Assembly (NCBI GenBank): GCA_936924635.1
Contig: CAKZHP010000132.1
Span: 67,680-131,679 of the forward strand
Length of the DNA stretch: 64,000 nt
DNA from: an uncultured Propionibacteriaceae bacterium
Lineage (GTDB): Bacteria > Actinomycetota > Actinomycetes > Propionibacteriales > Propionibacteriaceae
Direction of reading: 5' to 3'
Part shown: piece after piece, positions 8,669 through 16,351 of the stretch
How the letters are laid out: each line of letters opens with the position of its first letter
Numbering within the stretch: the first letter of the stretch is position 1
Notes under the pieces: model-generated
The model's input: the letters and a program-made list of their open reading frames with translations, nothing else
Told to the model about the DNA's origin: nothing
Databases searched by the model: none
Made by a program: the position numbers and the translations under genes

Positions 8669-9266
8669 CCGCGTCCAGGCCGGGGTAGCCGCTGGGCGAG
8701 TCGAACTCGAACGCGACACCGTCGAACTGCGCGTCGATCGGGCTGCCGATCCAGTCCTCCACGCGCTGCTTGTTGCCGGCGATCTCGATCTTCTTGAGGC
8801 CCACCGTCGCCTCGAGAGCGCTCGGGCGAACATCGGCCTCGCTCACCCACGAGATGAAGTACGGCAGCTGCGGGTCGGCGATCAACCCGCGCACGCCGAT
8901 CTGGCGCCACTCCAGGGCGCGGCCGTCGGGGAACCGGCGCAGGCCCTTCACGGCCGAACGGTCGAGCCGCTGCTCGTACTCGCCGATGTCGTCGACCGAC
9001 ACCACCCAGCCGAGCCAGCCGCCGCCGAGCTCGGAGCGTGCCCGCACGGCCTGCCCGTACGGCGCCTTGTCAGCCGCCGGGTGGTCGAGCACCTCCACGA
9101 TCTCGAGGTAGCGGCTGTCGGTGAGGGCGATGAGCCGCATCCGGGTGCCGAAGGTGGGGTGGATCCCGCCGTCGCGGGATCGGACGCCGAGCGCGTCCTC
9201 GAACCGCTCCGCCTCGGCCGCCAGACCGTGGGGGCCCACTGCGTACACGACGTGATCCACATGCAT
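8631..9266 (-). CDS. VOC family protein with glyoxalase-like domain
   Basis: 211 residues, longer than the other VOC proteins here and of the type with a single long glyoxalase-like domain. MHVDHVVYAVGPHGLAAEAE, GGIHPTFGTRMRLIALTDSRYLEIVEVLD and a C-terminal half ending DAVTFVTEKGD support this. HVDHVVYAV carries the expected first metal or substrate His. No reaction can be assigned. The ATG at 9266 sits 6 nt after a -10-like AAGAAT. Confidence 0.8.
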   Translation of the reverse strand: MHVDHVVYAVGPHGLAAEAERFEDALGVRSRDGGIHPTFGTRMRLIALTDSRYLEIVEVLDHPAADKAPYGQAVRARSELGGGWLGWVVSVDDIGEYEQRLDRSAVKGLRRFPDGRALEWRQIGVRGLIADPQLPYFISWVSEADVRPSALEATVGLKKIEIAGNKQRVEDWIGSPIDAQFDGVAFEFDSPSGYPGLDAVTFVTEKGDVRI

Positions 9267-9272
9267 GGCCCT

Positions 9273-9278
9273 ATTCTT
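9273..9278 (-). promoter_or_regulatory. -10 box of a likely leaderless transcript
   Basis: AAGAAT on the minus strand, then AGGGCC, then the ATG at 9266 (6 nt). A weaker match than the TANNNT cases. Confidence 0.35.
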
Positions 9279-9453
9279 GACCCCCCCGCCGCTCTGGTGA
9301 AAATCGGCTCGTCGCCGCTGCTGCGGAAAGCGCTCGACATGCCTCTGGCAAGCCAGGATGCGCCCGGGCGGTGAACGCTGGTCCTGACGGCAGCGTGCGG
9401 TGAGGCACGATCGCCGCTGACCGGGACGCCCTGCTCGGCGCTGGTGGGGCCGA

Positions 9454-9459
9454 TACCCT
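9454..9459 (+). promoter_or_regulatory. -10 box of a likely leaderless transcript
   Basis: TACCCT followed by 7 nt (GACCTGC) and the GTG at 9467. Confidence 0.45.
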
Positions 9460-9466
9460 GACCTGC

Positions 9467-10321
9467 GTGACGGACGGTACGCAGCCCGAGGGCGCCACCC
9501 CTCAGGCGCCCCCGACGGTGAGCCCGGCCAAGGTGCTGCTCAGCACCTCGTCGGTCTACCCGGAGACCACGGCCAGCGGTTTCGAGCTGGCCGCGGCGCT
9601 CGGCTACGACGGGGTGGAGCTCATGGTGGGCATCGACCCCGTCGCCTCCGACGGCGACGCGATCGAGAAGCTGCGCGACTACCACGGCGTGCCGGTCCTC
9701 GCCATCCATGCCCCGACCCTGCTCGTCACCCAGGGCACCTGGGGCGACGACTGGGAGAAGCTCGCGCGCTCGGCGGAGATGGCGAAGCGCCTGGGCGCCG
9801 ACACGGTGGTCGTGCACCCGCCGTTCCGGTGGCAGGGCACGTACGCGAGTGGTTTCGAGGCGGGCATCCGTCGGCTCAACGCCGACACCGGCATCCGGTT
9901 CTGCGTCGAGAACATGTACCCCTGGCGCACGCCCGTACGGAACTTCAAGGCCTATCTCCCGAGCTGGGACCCGAGCGAGCTCGACTACGAGTGGCTGACG
10001 CTCGACCTGTCGCACGCCTCGACAGCACGCGTGCAGGCGCTCGACCTGGCCAAGGCCTGGGGTCCGAGGCTGCGGCACCTGCACCTCACCGACGGTGTCG
10101 GCGGCGTGATGGACGAGCACCTGCAGCCCGGGCACGGCGACCAGCACGCCGACGAGGTGCTGCGCTACCTCGTCGGCGCCGGCTTCGACGGGCACGTCGT
10201 GCTGGAGGTCAACACCCGCGGCATCGGCTCCCGCGGCGCCCGCGAGCGAGCCCTCGCCGAGTCCCTGGGGTTCGCGCGGCTGCACCTGGGTCAGCTGCAG
10301 AGCAGCCCCAGCGCCGGGTAG
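9467..10321 (+). CDS. Sugar phosphate isomerase/epimerase family TIM-barrel protein
   Basis: 284 residues. After a 20-residue flexible N-terminus, an AP-endonuclease-2/xylose-isomerase-like TIM barrel follows: VLLSTSSVYPETTASGFELA, AAALGYDGVELMVG, VPVLAIHAPT, ADTVVVHPPFRW, IRFCVENMYPW, LTLDLSHAST, LRHLHLTDGVGG, VVLEVNTRG. The His, Glu, Asp and Glu typical of the divalent-metal site are present at the strand ends (HPPF, VENM, DLSHA, HLTD, LEVN). The substrate is unknown. The next gene begins 6 nt after the stop, so the two are cotranscribed. Confidence 0.85.
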   Translation: MTDGTQPEGATPQAPPTVSPAKVLLSTSSVYPETTASGFELAAALGYDGVELMVGIDPVASDGDAIEKLRDYHGVPVLAIHAPTLLVTQGTWGDDWEKLARSAEMAKRLGADTVVVHPPFRWQGTYASGFEAGIRRLNADTGIRFCVENMYPWRTPVRNFKAYLPSWDPSELDYEWLTLDLSHASTARVQALDLAKAWGPRLRHLHLTDGVGGVMDEHLQPGHGDQHADEVLRYLVGAGFDGHVVLEVNTRGIGSRGARERALAESLGFARLHLGQLQSSPSAG

Positions 10322-10327
10322 CACGGC

Positions 10328-11080
10328 GTGACGGGCAGGCCGCGGTACGGGCTCGAGGTGCTGATCGTGCTGGGCCTCGGGTTCGGGCGCTCGGCGGTGT
10401 ACTCGCTGCTGTCGCTGCTCGAGAAGCTCACCCGGCCCCAGCAGCCGCTCAACCAGCAGACCACCACGATGAACTCCTCCGTGGTGCCCGACCGGCCCTG
10501 GCTCGACCTCTCCTACCAGGTCGCCGGGATCGTGCTCCCGCTGTTCCAGGCGCTCCTGGTGCTCTACCTGCTGCACCTGTCGCACGGGCGCGCCCGCGCC
10601 CTGATCGGTTTCGACGCGCGCCGGCCGGTGCCGGACCTCTTGCTGGGGCTGGGGGTCGCCGCCGGCATCGGCATCCCCGGGCTGGGCTTCTACCTCGCCG
10701 CCCGCGAGCTGGGCGTGAACACGAGCGTCGCCCCGGCCAACCTCGCCGAGCACTGGTGGACGGTCCCGACGCTGGTCGGCCTCGCCGCCATGAACGGGAT
10801 CATCGAGGAGGTCGTGATGCTCGGCTACCTGTACGTCAGGTTCCGCGACCTGGGCTGGAGCACATGGCTGGTGGTCGGCGTCTCCGCGCTCATCCGCGGC
10901 TCGTACCACCTCTACCAGGGCTTCGGCGGCTTCGCCGGCAACATCATCATGGGCGTCGTCTTCGGTCTGGTGTACCTCCGGCTGCGCCGGGTGATGCCCC
11001 TGGTCGTCGCGCACACGGCCATCGACATCGCCGCCTTCGTCGGCTACGCGCTGGCGAAGCCGTACCTGCCCTGGCTCTGA
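10328..11080 (+). CDS. CPBP family intramembrane metalloprotease-like protein
   Basis: 250 residues with about six membrane segments. Motif 1 holds the Glu160-Glu161 pair, but the usual EExxxR lacks its Arg (EEVVMLGYLYVRF). Motif 2 has His194 (RGSYHLYQG) and motif 3 has His229 (VAHTAIDI). Such proteins are Rce1-like proteases or their inactive relatives. The GTG start is 6 nt downstream of the isomerase stop. An inverted repeat follows the stop codon. Confidence 0.85.
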   Translation: MTGRPRYGLEVLIVLGLGFGRSAVYSLLSLLEKLTRPQQPLNQQTTTMNSSVVPDRPWLDLSYQVAGIVLPLFQALLVLYLLHLSHGRARALIGFDARRPVPDLLLGLGVAAGIGIPGLGFYLAARELGVNTSVAPANLAEHWWTVPTLVGLAAMNGIIEEVVMLGYLYVRFRDLGWSTWLVVGVSALIRGSYHLYQGFGGFAGNIIMGVVFGLVYLRLRRVMPLVVAHTAIDIAAFVGYALAKPYLPWL

Positions 11081-11087
11081 CGCGGCG

Positions 11088-11171
11088 CTCACCTGCATCC
11101 TCTGGTCGCTACGAGCGCCATGCGCCAGATATGGCACGTGGTGCCGGTGGGAGCCAGAAGATGCAGGTGAG
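11088..11171. repeat. 84-bp element with 21-nt imperfect inverted terminal repeats
   Basis: The left arm, from CTCACCTGCATCCTCTGG at 11088, pairs with the right arm GCCAGAAGATGCAGGTGAG ending at 11171; about 18 of the outer 19 positions match, allowing one mismatch. The 45-nt interior contains two smaller palindromes, GCCAT..ATGGC and GGCAC-GT-GTGCC-like. It fills the space between the CPBP gene and the asd promoter. It could be a large terminator, a structured RNA or a small palindromic mobile repeat; I saw no second copy in the window. Confidence 0.6.
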
Positions 11172-11200
11172 AACGTCGCGGCCGCCGCAAGCGCTCCCGG

Positions 11201-11206
11201 TAGGAT
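11201..11206 (+). promoter_or_regulatory. -10 box of a likely leaderless asd transcript
   Basis: TAGGAT, 8 nt before the asd ATG, with no Shine-Dalgarno in between. Confidence 0.5.
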
Positions 11207-11214
11207 CGGGCACC

Positions 11215-12249
11215 ATGCGCGTTGGAGTCTTCGGTGCCACCGGTCAGGTCGGTCAGGTCATGCTCACGCTGCTCGCGCAGCGCGACTTCCCGGTCGACGA
11301 GCTGCGACTGTTCTCCTCGGAGCGGTCGGCGGGCAAGCAGATCGAGTTCAAGGGCACGCAGTACGTGGTGGAGGACACGGCCACCGCCGACTTCGCCGGC
11401 ATCGACATCGCGATCTTCTCCGCGGGCGGGGCCATGAGCCTCGAGTACGCCCCGAAGGTCGCTGCCGCGGGCGCGATCGTCATCGACAACTCCTCGGCGT
11501 GGCGCAACGACCCCGAGGTGCCGCTGGTGGTCTCCGAGGTGAACCCGGAGGACGCGACCAACCCGCCCAAGGGCATCATCGCCAACCCGAACTGCACCAC
11601 CATGGCCGCGATGCCGGTGCTCAAGCCGCTGCACGACGAGGCCGGGCTGGCCCGTCTGGTGGTCGCGACCTACCAGGCCGTGTCGGGCTCCGGTGTCGCC
11701 GGGGTGGCCGCGCTGGCCGACCAGTCGGCCGCCGCTGGTGACGCCCGGGGCCTGGCGATCGACGGCTCCGCCGTGGCCGCGGGCGACCCGGCGCCGTACC
11801 AGAAGCCGATCGCGTACAACGTGGTGGCCCTCGCCGGCAAGCTGCTCGACGACGGCTCCGGCGAGACCGACGAGGAGCGCAAGCTGCGCAACGAGTCGCG
11901 CAAGATCCTGCACCTGCCCGAGCTGCCGGTCGCCGGCACCTGCGTGCGCGTGCCCGTCTACTCGGGCCACTCGCTGTCGGTGCACGCCGAGTTCGAGCGG
12001 CCGATCACCCCCGAGCGGGCCACCGAGCTGCTGGGCAGCGCCCCGGGCGTCGAGCTGGCAGACATCCCCAACCCGCGGGAGGCGGCCGGCCAGGACCCGT
12101 CGTACGTGGGTCGCATCCGCACCGACCAGTCGGTGCCGGACGGCAAGGGCCTGGTGCTGTTCGTCAGCTGCGACAACCTGCGCAAGGGCGCCGCGCTGAA
12201 CGCGATCCAGATCGCCGAGCTGGTGGCCGAGGGGCTGGCCGCGCGATGA
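11215..12249 (+). CDS. asd: Aspartate-semialdehyde dehydrogenase
   Basis: Reduces aspartyl phosphate to aspartate semialdehyde for lysine/diaminopimelate, threonine and methionine synthesis. 344 residues. It has the N-terminal NADP-binding motif (VGVFGATGQVGQV), the catalytic Cys127 in NPNCTTMAAM, the SGSG loop and the GHSLSVHAEF region with the catalytic His. ATG 11215 starts directly at the Rossmann fold; a long open frame runs through from upstream but has no homology. The stop overlaps proC by 4 nt (ATGA). The usual aspartokinase partner is not adjacent. Confidence 0.96.
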   Translation: MRVGVFGATGQVGQVMLTLLAQRDFPVDELRLFSSERSAGKQIEFKGTQYVVEDTATADFAGIDIAIFSAGGAMSLEYAPKVAAAGAIVIDNSSAWRNDPEVPLVVSEVNPEDATNPPKGIIANPNCTTMAAMPVLKPLHDEAGLARLVVATYQAVSGSGVAGVAALADQSAAAGDARGLAIDGSAVAAGDPAPYQKPIAYNVVALAGKLLDDGSGETDEERKLRNESRKILHLPELPVAGTCVRVPVYSGHSLSVHAEFERPITPERATELLGSAPGVELADIPNPREAAGQDPSYVGRIRTDQSVPDGKGLVLFVSCDNLRKGAALNAIQIAELVAEGLAAR

Positions 12250-13055
12250 CCCTGGCGCTGCTCGGTGCGGGCGTCATGGGTGAGATCGTGCTCGCGGGGA
12301 TCCTCCGCGCGGGCATGAGCCCCGACGACGTCCTGGTCACCGAGCGGCGTGCGGGCCGCAGGGCCGAGATCGAGGAGCGGTACGGCGTCCGCGTGGTGTC
12401 GAACATTGACGCGGTCGCCGCTGCCGACGTGGTGGTGCTGGTCGTCAAGCCGCAGGACGTCACCGGCGTGCTGGACGAGATCGGCCCCTCGCTGACCGAC
12501 GGTGCACTGGTGGTCTCGATCGCGGCCGGTGTGGAGACCGCGACCCTGGAGGCGCACCTGCCTGAGGGCGTGCCGGTGGTGCGGGTGATGCCCAACACCG
12601 CCGCCGCGGTGGGGGAGGGGATGGCCGCCGTGAGCCCCGGGTCGTCGGCCACCGAGGCCCACCTCTCCCGCGTCGAGGACCTGCTCACGCCGATCGGGCG
12701 CGTCGTCGTGGTCGAGGAGCGCTACCAGGACGCGGTCACGGCGATCTCCGGGTCCGGCCCTGCGTACGTGATGCTCGTCGCCGAGGCCATGATCGAGGCA
12801 GGGGTGCAGGTGGGCCTGTCCCGCGACGTGGCCGCCCAGCTGGTGGTGCAGACGATGTACGGCTCCGCGAAGCTGCTCAGTGAGACCGGTGAGCACCCCG
12901 CGGTGCTGCGGGAGAACGTCACCTCCCCGGCCGGCACCACCGCCGCCGGGCTGCGGGCGCTGGAGGACCACGGGGTGCGGGCGGCGTTCATGGCCGCCGT
13001 CGAGGCCGCCCGGGACCGCAGCCGCGCCCTGGCCGAGGCGGCACGGACGATCTAG
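12246..13055 (+). CDS. proC: Pyrroline-5-carboxylate reductase
   Basis: Last step of proline synthesis, NAD(P)H-dependent. 269 residues with an N-terminal Rossmann motif (LALLGAGVMGEIVLAGIL), VVKPQDV, RVMPNTAAAVGEG and the C-terminal signature (ISGSGPAYVMLVAEAMIEAG, TSPAGTTAAGLRALE). Normal length. Translationally coupled to asd through an ATGA overlap. Confidence 0.95.
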   Translation: MTLALLGAGVMGEIVLAGILRAGMSPDDVLVTERRAGRRAEIEERYGVRVVSNIDAVAAADVVVLVVKPQDVTGVLDEIGPSLTDGALVVSIAAGVETATLEAHLPEGVPVVRVMPNTAAAVGEGMAAVSPGSSATEAHLSRVEDLLTPIGRVVVVEERYQDAVTAISGSGPAYVMLVAEAMIEAGVQVGLSRDVAAQLVVQTMYGSAKLLSETGEHPAVLRENVTSPAGTTAAGLRALEDHGVRAAFMAAVEAARDRSRALAEAARTI

Positions 13056-13246
13056 CACCGCTCGCGGGGAGACCGCGCGGGTGAGTATGAGCGGCGACGC
13101 TCTGGATCCCGGGCAAGACACGCCGAGGGTGGCGGAACTGGTGCTCGTACAAGTCGCGCAGCGTCACAGCAACCACTAGCATCACGAGCACACGCACCGC
13201 CGGAGGGGAAGCCGAGCGGGACGCGATCGAGAAGGACGTGACCCGT

Positions 13247-13450
13247 ATGACGCAGCCGACTCCCATGAGCGACGGCGTGACCCTGATGACGGTGGCCGAG
13301 GTGGCCCAGATCATGCGGGTCTCCAAGATGAGCGTGTACCGCCTCATCCACTCCGGGCAGCTGGAGGCGGTGCGCTTCGGCCACACCTTCCGGGTGCCCA
13401 AGGAGGCCGTCGACGCCTTCTTGAAGCAGTCATACTTCCAGGCCGGCTAG
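13247..13450 (+). CDS. BldC-like MerR/excisionase-type DNA-binding protein
   Basis: 67 residues. One winged helix-turn-helix of the excisionase/BldC type: VTLMTVAEVAQIMRVSKMSV followed by YRLIHSGQLEAVRFGHTFRV. In streptomycetes BldC binds direct repeats and times development; in other Actinobacteria the orthologue sits in the same place, between proC and the bS22 gene, as here. ATG 13247 is chosen because GAAGGA at 13231-13236 has 10-nt spacing to it; the GTG at 13238 would be too close. Confidence 0.88.
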   Translation: MTQPTPMSDGVTLMTVAEVAQIMRVSKMSVYRLIHSGQLEAVRFGHTFRVPKEAVDAFLKQSYFQAG

Positions 13451-13582
13451 GCCTGACTGGCAGCGCTCCGGCCTGACCGGGTAGGCTGCCCAGGTTGACC
13501 CGGGCGCCGTTGCGTCTGGTGTCACTCTCCAAGCACTGAAGATCTGTGGCCGGCACGTGCCGACCACGACGAAAGGCACTCC

Positions 13583-13684
13583 GTGGGTTCGGTCATCAAG
13601 AAGCGTCGCAAGCGCATGGCGAAGAAGAAGCACCGCAAGCTGCTGAAGAAGACGCGCGTCCAGCGTCGCCGCGCGGGCAAGTAG
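13583..13684 (+). CDS. Small ribosomal subunit protein bS22 (AURKAIP1/COX24 domain)
   Basis: A 33-residue, extremely basic peptide: MGSVIKKRRKRMAKKKHRKL then LKKTRVQRRRAGK. This matches the actinobacterial AURKAIP1/COX24-domain protein identified as ribosomal protein bS22 in mycobacteria. GTG start, with GAAAGG about 8 nt upstream. A TAGGCT about 100 nt upstream (near 13482) may be its promoter -10. It is followed 9 nt later by the glutaredoxin-like gene. Confidence 0.93.
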   Translation: MGSVIKKRRKRMAKKKHRKLLKKTRVQRRRAGK

Positions 13685-13693
13685 CCACCGGCC

Positions 13694-13963
13694 GTGAGCG
13701 CCGAGCAGCCCCCTGCGGTGGCGGCGCTCGCGCGCGTGGTCGTCCTCACCCGTGAGGGCTGCCATCTCTGCGACGAGGCCGTGGCCACGGTCCAGGCCGT
13801 GACCGCTGACCCGCCGACGCCCTGGCGGGCCGTCGACGTCGATGCCGATCCGGAGCTGCGCGCCCGGTTCACCGACCATGTGCCCGTCACGTACGTCGAC
13901 GGTGCCCTGCTGTCGTACTGGTTCCTCGATGCCGACCGTCTGCGTGACGCGCTGGCCGGCTGA
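13694..13963 (+). CDS. Glutaredoxin family (DUF836-type) protein
   Basis: 89 residues with a thioredoxin-fold core: VVVLTREGCHLCDEAVATV with redox pair Cys23-Cys26 (CHLC), then WRAVDVDADPELRARF and VPVTYVDGALLSYWFLD with the cis-Pro. A likely thiol-disulfide oxidoreductase that may use mycothiol. GTG start 9 nt after the bS22 gene, so probably one transcript. Confidence 0.88.
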   Translation: MSAEQPPAVAALARVVVLTREGCHLCDEAVATVQAVTADPPTPWRAVDVDADPELRARFTDHVPVTYVDGALLSYWFLDADRLRDALAG

Positions 13964-13971
13964 CGCCAGGG

Positions 13972-14324
13972 TCCCGGCATGGTGCTGACACCCCGTCCTT
14001 CCAGCAGGCCGCTGACGAGGTCGAGGCGTACGCGGACGAGCAGCTGCGCCACCGGGGTTACCAACGCGCCATCCGCAGCGCGTGGTGGCGGCCAGCTGCC
14101 CTGCCGCCGTGCCTGGAGGTGGTCCGGGTTCTTATCAGCGACGCCGATGGCTTTCATGCCGGGCCCAGATCCCGCCCACGCTGGCGGCCTTCCGGGGAGG
14201 GCGCATCCACAAGCAGGAGAGGCTCGACCTTCTCGACGCCTTCGAGCAGTGGCTGACCTCGGTCGACCCGGCCCGGCTGCGCGGGCTGCTGGCCGAGCCG
14301 CCGCTCTTCATGACCGAGCCGTGA
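13972..14324 (+). pseudogene. Degraded gene, family not recognised
   Basis: One frame reads DTPSFQQAADEVEAYADEQL then RHRGYQRAIRSAWWRPAALP, which looks like real coding sequence but has no start codon after the previous gene's stop. After about 14165 sensible sequence continues in another frame: IPPTLAAFRGGRIHKQERLD then LLDAFEQWLTSVDPARLRGL and LAEPPLFMTEP, ending at 14324. A missing start plus at least one frameshift argue for a broken gene. I do not recognise the protein. Confidence 0.5.
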
Positions 14325-14389
14325 GGCCTGCGGTCAAGGGGCCTTGAGTCGAGCGGATATCCTGACCAGGACCCACGCCGGAGGAGCCT

Positions 14390-15043
14390 GTGACCACGAC
14401 CATCGTCCACCTGCTGAGGCACGGCCAGGTGGAGAACCCCGACAAGCTGCTCTACGGCAGGCTGCCCCACTTCCATCTGTCCACGCTCGGCGTGCAGATG
14501 GCCGAGCGCGCTGCCGCGTACCTCGCCGACACCCCGCTCACCCACCTGCGCTGCTCGCCGCTGGAGCGGGCGCAGGAGACGATGGCACCGATCGCCGCCC
14601 AGCGCCCCGATCTGGAGGTGGTGCTCGACGAGCGCGTGCTGGAGGCGGAGAACCGGTTCGAGGGCAAGGTCTTCGGAGGCAGCTACCGCTCGCTGCTCAA
14701 CCCTCGTATGTGGTGGCACATGCGCAACCCGCTCACTCCCAGCTGGGGCGAGCCGTACCCCCAGATCGTGGCGCGCATGTCGGCAGCCGTCGCCGACGCG
14801 GCCGAGGCCGCCGGCCCCGGCGGTCAGGCCCTGATCGTGAGCCATCAGCTGCCGATCTGGACCATGCGCTCGTACGCGGAGGGCCGCCGCCTGTTCCACG
14901 ACCCCCGGCGCCGGGAGTGCACCCTGGCCAGCATCACCTCGCTGCACCTGGTCGAGGGGCGCATCACGCGCGTCACGTACGCCGAGCCGTCCAAGGACCT
15001 GCTACCGGTCGCCCGCACCAGAAAGTTCGTGGCCGGCACATGA
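14390..15043 (+). CDS. Histidine phosphatase family protein
   Basis: 217 residues with the phosphohistidine motif LLRHGQVENPD near the N-terminus, SPLERAQETM, ENRFEGKVFGG and the second catalytic His in LIVSHQLPIWTM. It belongs to the phosphoglycerate-mutase-like branch and its substrate is unknown. It is the conserved first gene of the actinobacterial cytochrome c maturation operon. GTG start with GGAGGAG about 5 nt upstream. Its stop overlaps resA (ATGA). Confidence 0.9.
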   Translation: MTTTIVHLLRHGQVENPDKLLYGRLPHFHLSTLGVQMAERAAAYLADTPLTHLRCSPLERAQETMAPIAAQRPDLEVVLDERVLEAENRFEGKVFGGSYRSLLNPRMWWHMRNPLTPSWGEPYPQIVARMSAAVADAAEAAGPGGQALIVSHQLPIWTMRSYAEGRRLFHDPRRRECTLASITSLHLVEGRITRVTYAEPSKDLLPVARTRKFVAGT

Positions 15044-15594
15044 CGCTGTCCCGCCGTGCGTTCGCAGGCGTCGTCGCTCTCGCGGCGGCGGGCTGCAGCG
15101 CACGCAGCTCCGACTCCGGTTTCGTCGAGGCCGAGCCGTCGTACACCAAGGTCGAGCAGGCGCAGCGCCGCTCGATCCCGGTGCTGGACGGGGTCACCGT
15201 CGACGGGGCGCAGCTCAGCACCAGCGCGTACGCCGGCACCGTGCTCGTGCTCAACGTCTGGGGCTCCTGGTGCGCGCCGTGCCGCAAGGAGGCGCCCGAC
15301 CTGCAGGCCGCCGCCACCCAGCTGGCCGGCAAGGCGCAGCTGCTCGGCATCAACACCCGCGACCTCGACCCCGCCCCGGCGCAGGCGTTCCAGCGGGCGT
15401 TCGGCATCACCTACCCCAGCCTGTACGACCCCAAGGGGCAGCTGCTCCTGGGACTCTCAGCCGACCTGCCGCCGACGGCCATCCCGTCGACCCTCGTCGT
15501 CGACGCGCGGGGGAGAGTGGCCGCGCGCATCATCGGCACGGTCACCACCTCCACGCTGGTGGGCCTGGTCGACGACATCGCCAAGGAGCGCTGA
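15040..15594 (+). CDS. resA: TlpA/ResA-type thioredoxin-like lipoprotein
   Basis: A membrane-anchored thiol-disulfide oxidoreductase that keeps apocytochrome c cysteines reduced for haem attachment. 184 residues. Lipobox LAAAGC near residue 18, redox motif WCAPC in VLVLNVWGSWCAPCRKEAPD, and cis-Pro segment TAIPSTLVVDARGRV. Coupled by overlap to the upstream phosphatase; ccdA starts 2 nt after the stop. Confidence 0.92.
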   Translation: MTLSRRAFAGVVALAAAGCSARSSDSGFVEAEPSYTKVEQAQRRSIPVLDGVTVDGAQLSTSAYAGTVLVLNVWGSWCAPCRKEAPDLQAAATQLAGKAQLLGINTRDLDPAPAQAFQRAFGITYPSLYDPKGQLLLGLSADLPPTAIPSTLVVDARGRVAARIIGTVTTSTLVGLVDDIAKER

Positions 15595-15595
15595 G

Positions 15596-16351
15596 ATGCC
15601 GCTGGAGACCTGGGTGCAGTCCGCCCTGGGCGGCACGATGCTGCTGGCCGTGCCGGTAGCCGTGCTCGCCGGCCTGGCGTCGTTCTTCTCCCCGTGCGTG
15701 GTGCCGCTGGTGCCGGGCTACCTCTCCTACGCCAGCGGCATCGCCGCCACCGACATCGTCGACGGGCGCGCGTCGCGGCGACGGATGCTGCTCGGCACCA
15801 GCCTGTTCGTCGCCGGCATCGCCGTGGTCTTCGTCTCCACGGGTGCCCTGTTCGGCGGGCTCGGCGCCGCGCTGATCGCGCACCAGCGGGCGGTCAGCAT
15901 CGTGGCGGGAGTGGTCTCGATCGTGATGGGCCTGGCCTTCGCCGGCGTGCTGCCGATGCTGCAGCGCAACCTGAAGCCCGGCTGGGCGCCCCGCATGGGC
16001 GTCTGGGCGGCACCGCTGCTCGGGATGGCCTTCGCCGTCGGCTGGACTCCCTGCATCGGCCCCGCACTGTCGGTCGTCCTCACTCTGGCCGTCAACGAGG
16101 CCTCCTCGCTGCGGGGCGCGGTCCTGGCGCTGTTCTACGCGCTCGGCATCGGTCTGCCCTTCCTGGTGATCGGGGTCGCCTTCGTACGCCTCGCCGGCGC
16201 TGTCTCCTGGGTGAAGCGCCACCAGCGCGCCGTGATGCGCGTCGGCGGCGCGGTGATGGTGGCCGTGGGCGTGGCCCTGGTGACGGGCTGGTGGGACGTC
16301 TGGATGGCCGACATCCGGCAGTGGGCCGCACAGTTCCAGGCGCCGATCTGA
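15596..16351 (+). CDS. ccdA: Cytochrome c biogenesis transmembrane protein CcdA
   Basis: 251 residues, about six membrane segments. It carries electrons across the membrane to ResA through two conserved Cys, seen in ASFFSPCVVPLVPGYLSY and AVGWTPCIGPAL. ATG 15596 follows resA by one base; the stop TGA overlaps the resB start (TGATG). Confidence 0.94.
   Translation: MPLETWVQSALGGTMLLAVPVAVLAGLASFFSPCVVPLVPGYLSYASGIAATDIVDGRASRRRMLLGTSLFVAGIAVVFVSTGALFGGLGAALIAHQRAVSIVAGVVSIVMGLAFAGVLPMLQRNLKPGWAPRMGVWAAPLLGMAFAVGWTPCIGPALSVVLTLAVNEASSLRGAVLALFYALGIGLPFLVIGVAFVRLAGAVSWVKRHQRAVMRVGGAVMVAVGVALVTGWWDVWMADIRQWAAQFQAPI

Noticed and set aside
9829..11214. A long open frame that runs into asd from upstream, suggesting a bigger protein
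   Set aside because: Only the part from 11215 has homology. The upstream part overlaps two good genes in another frame and reads as Arg/Ala-rich noise.
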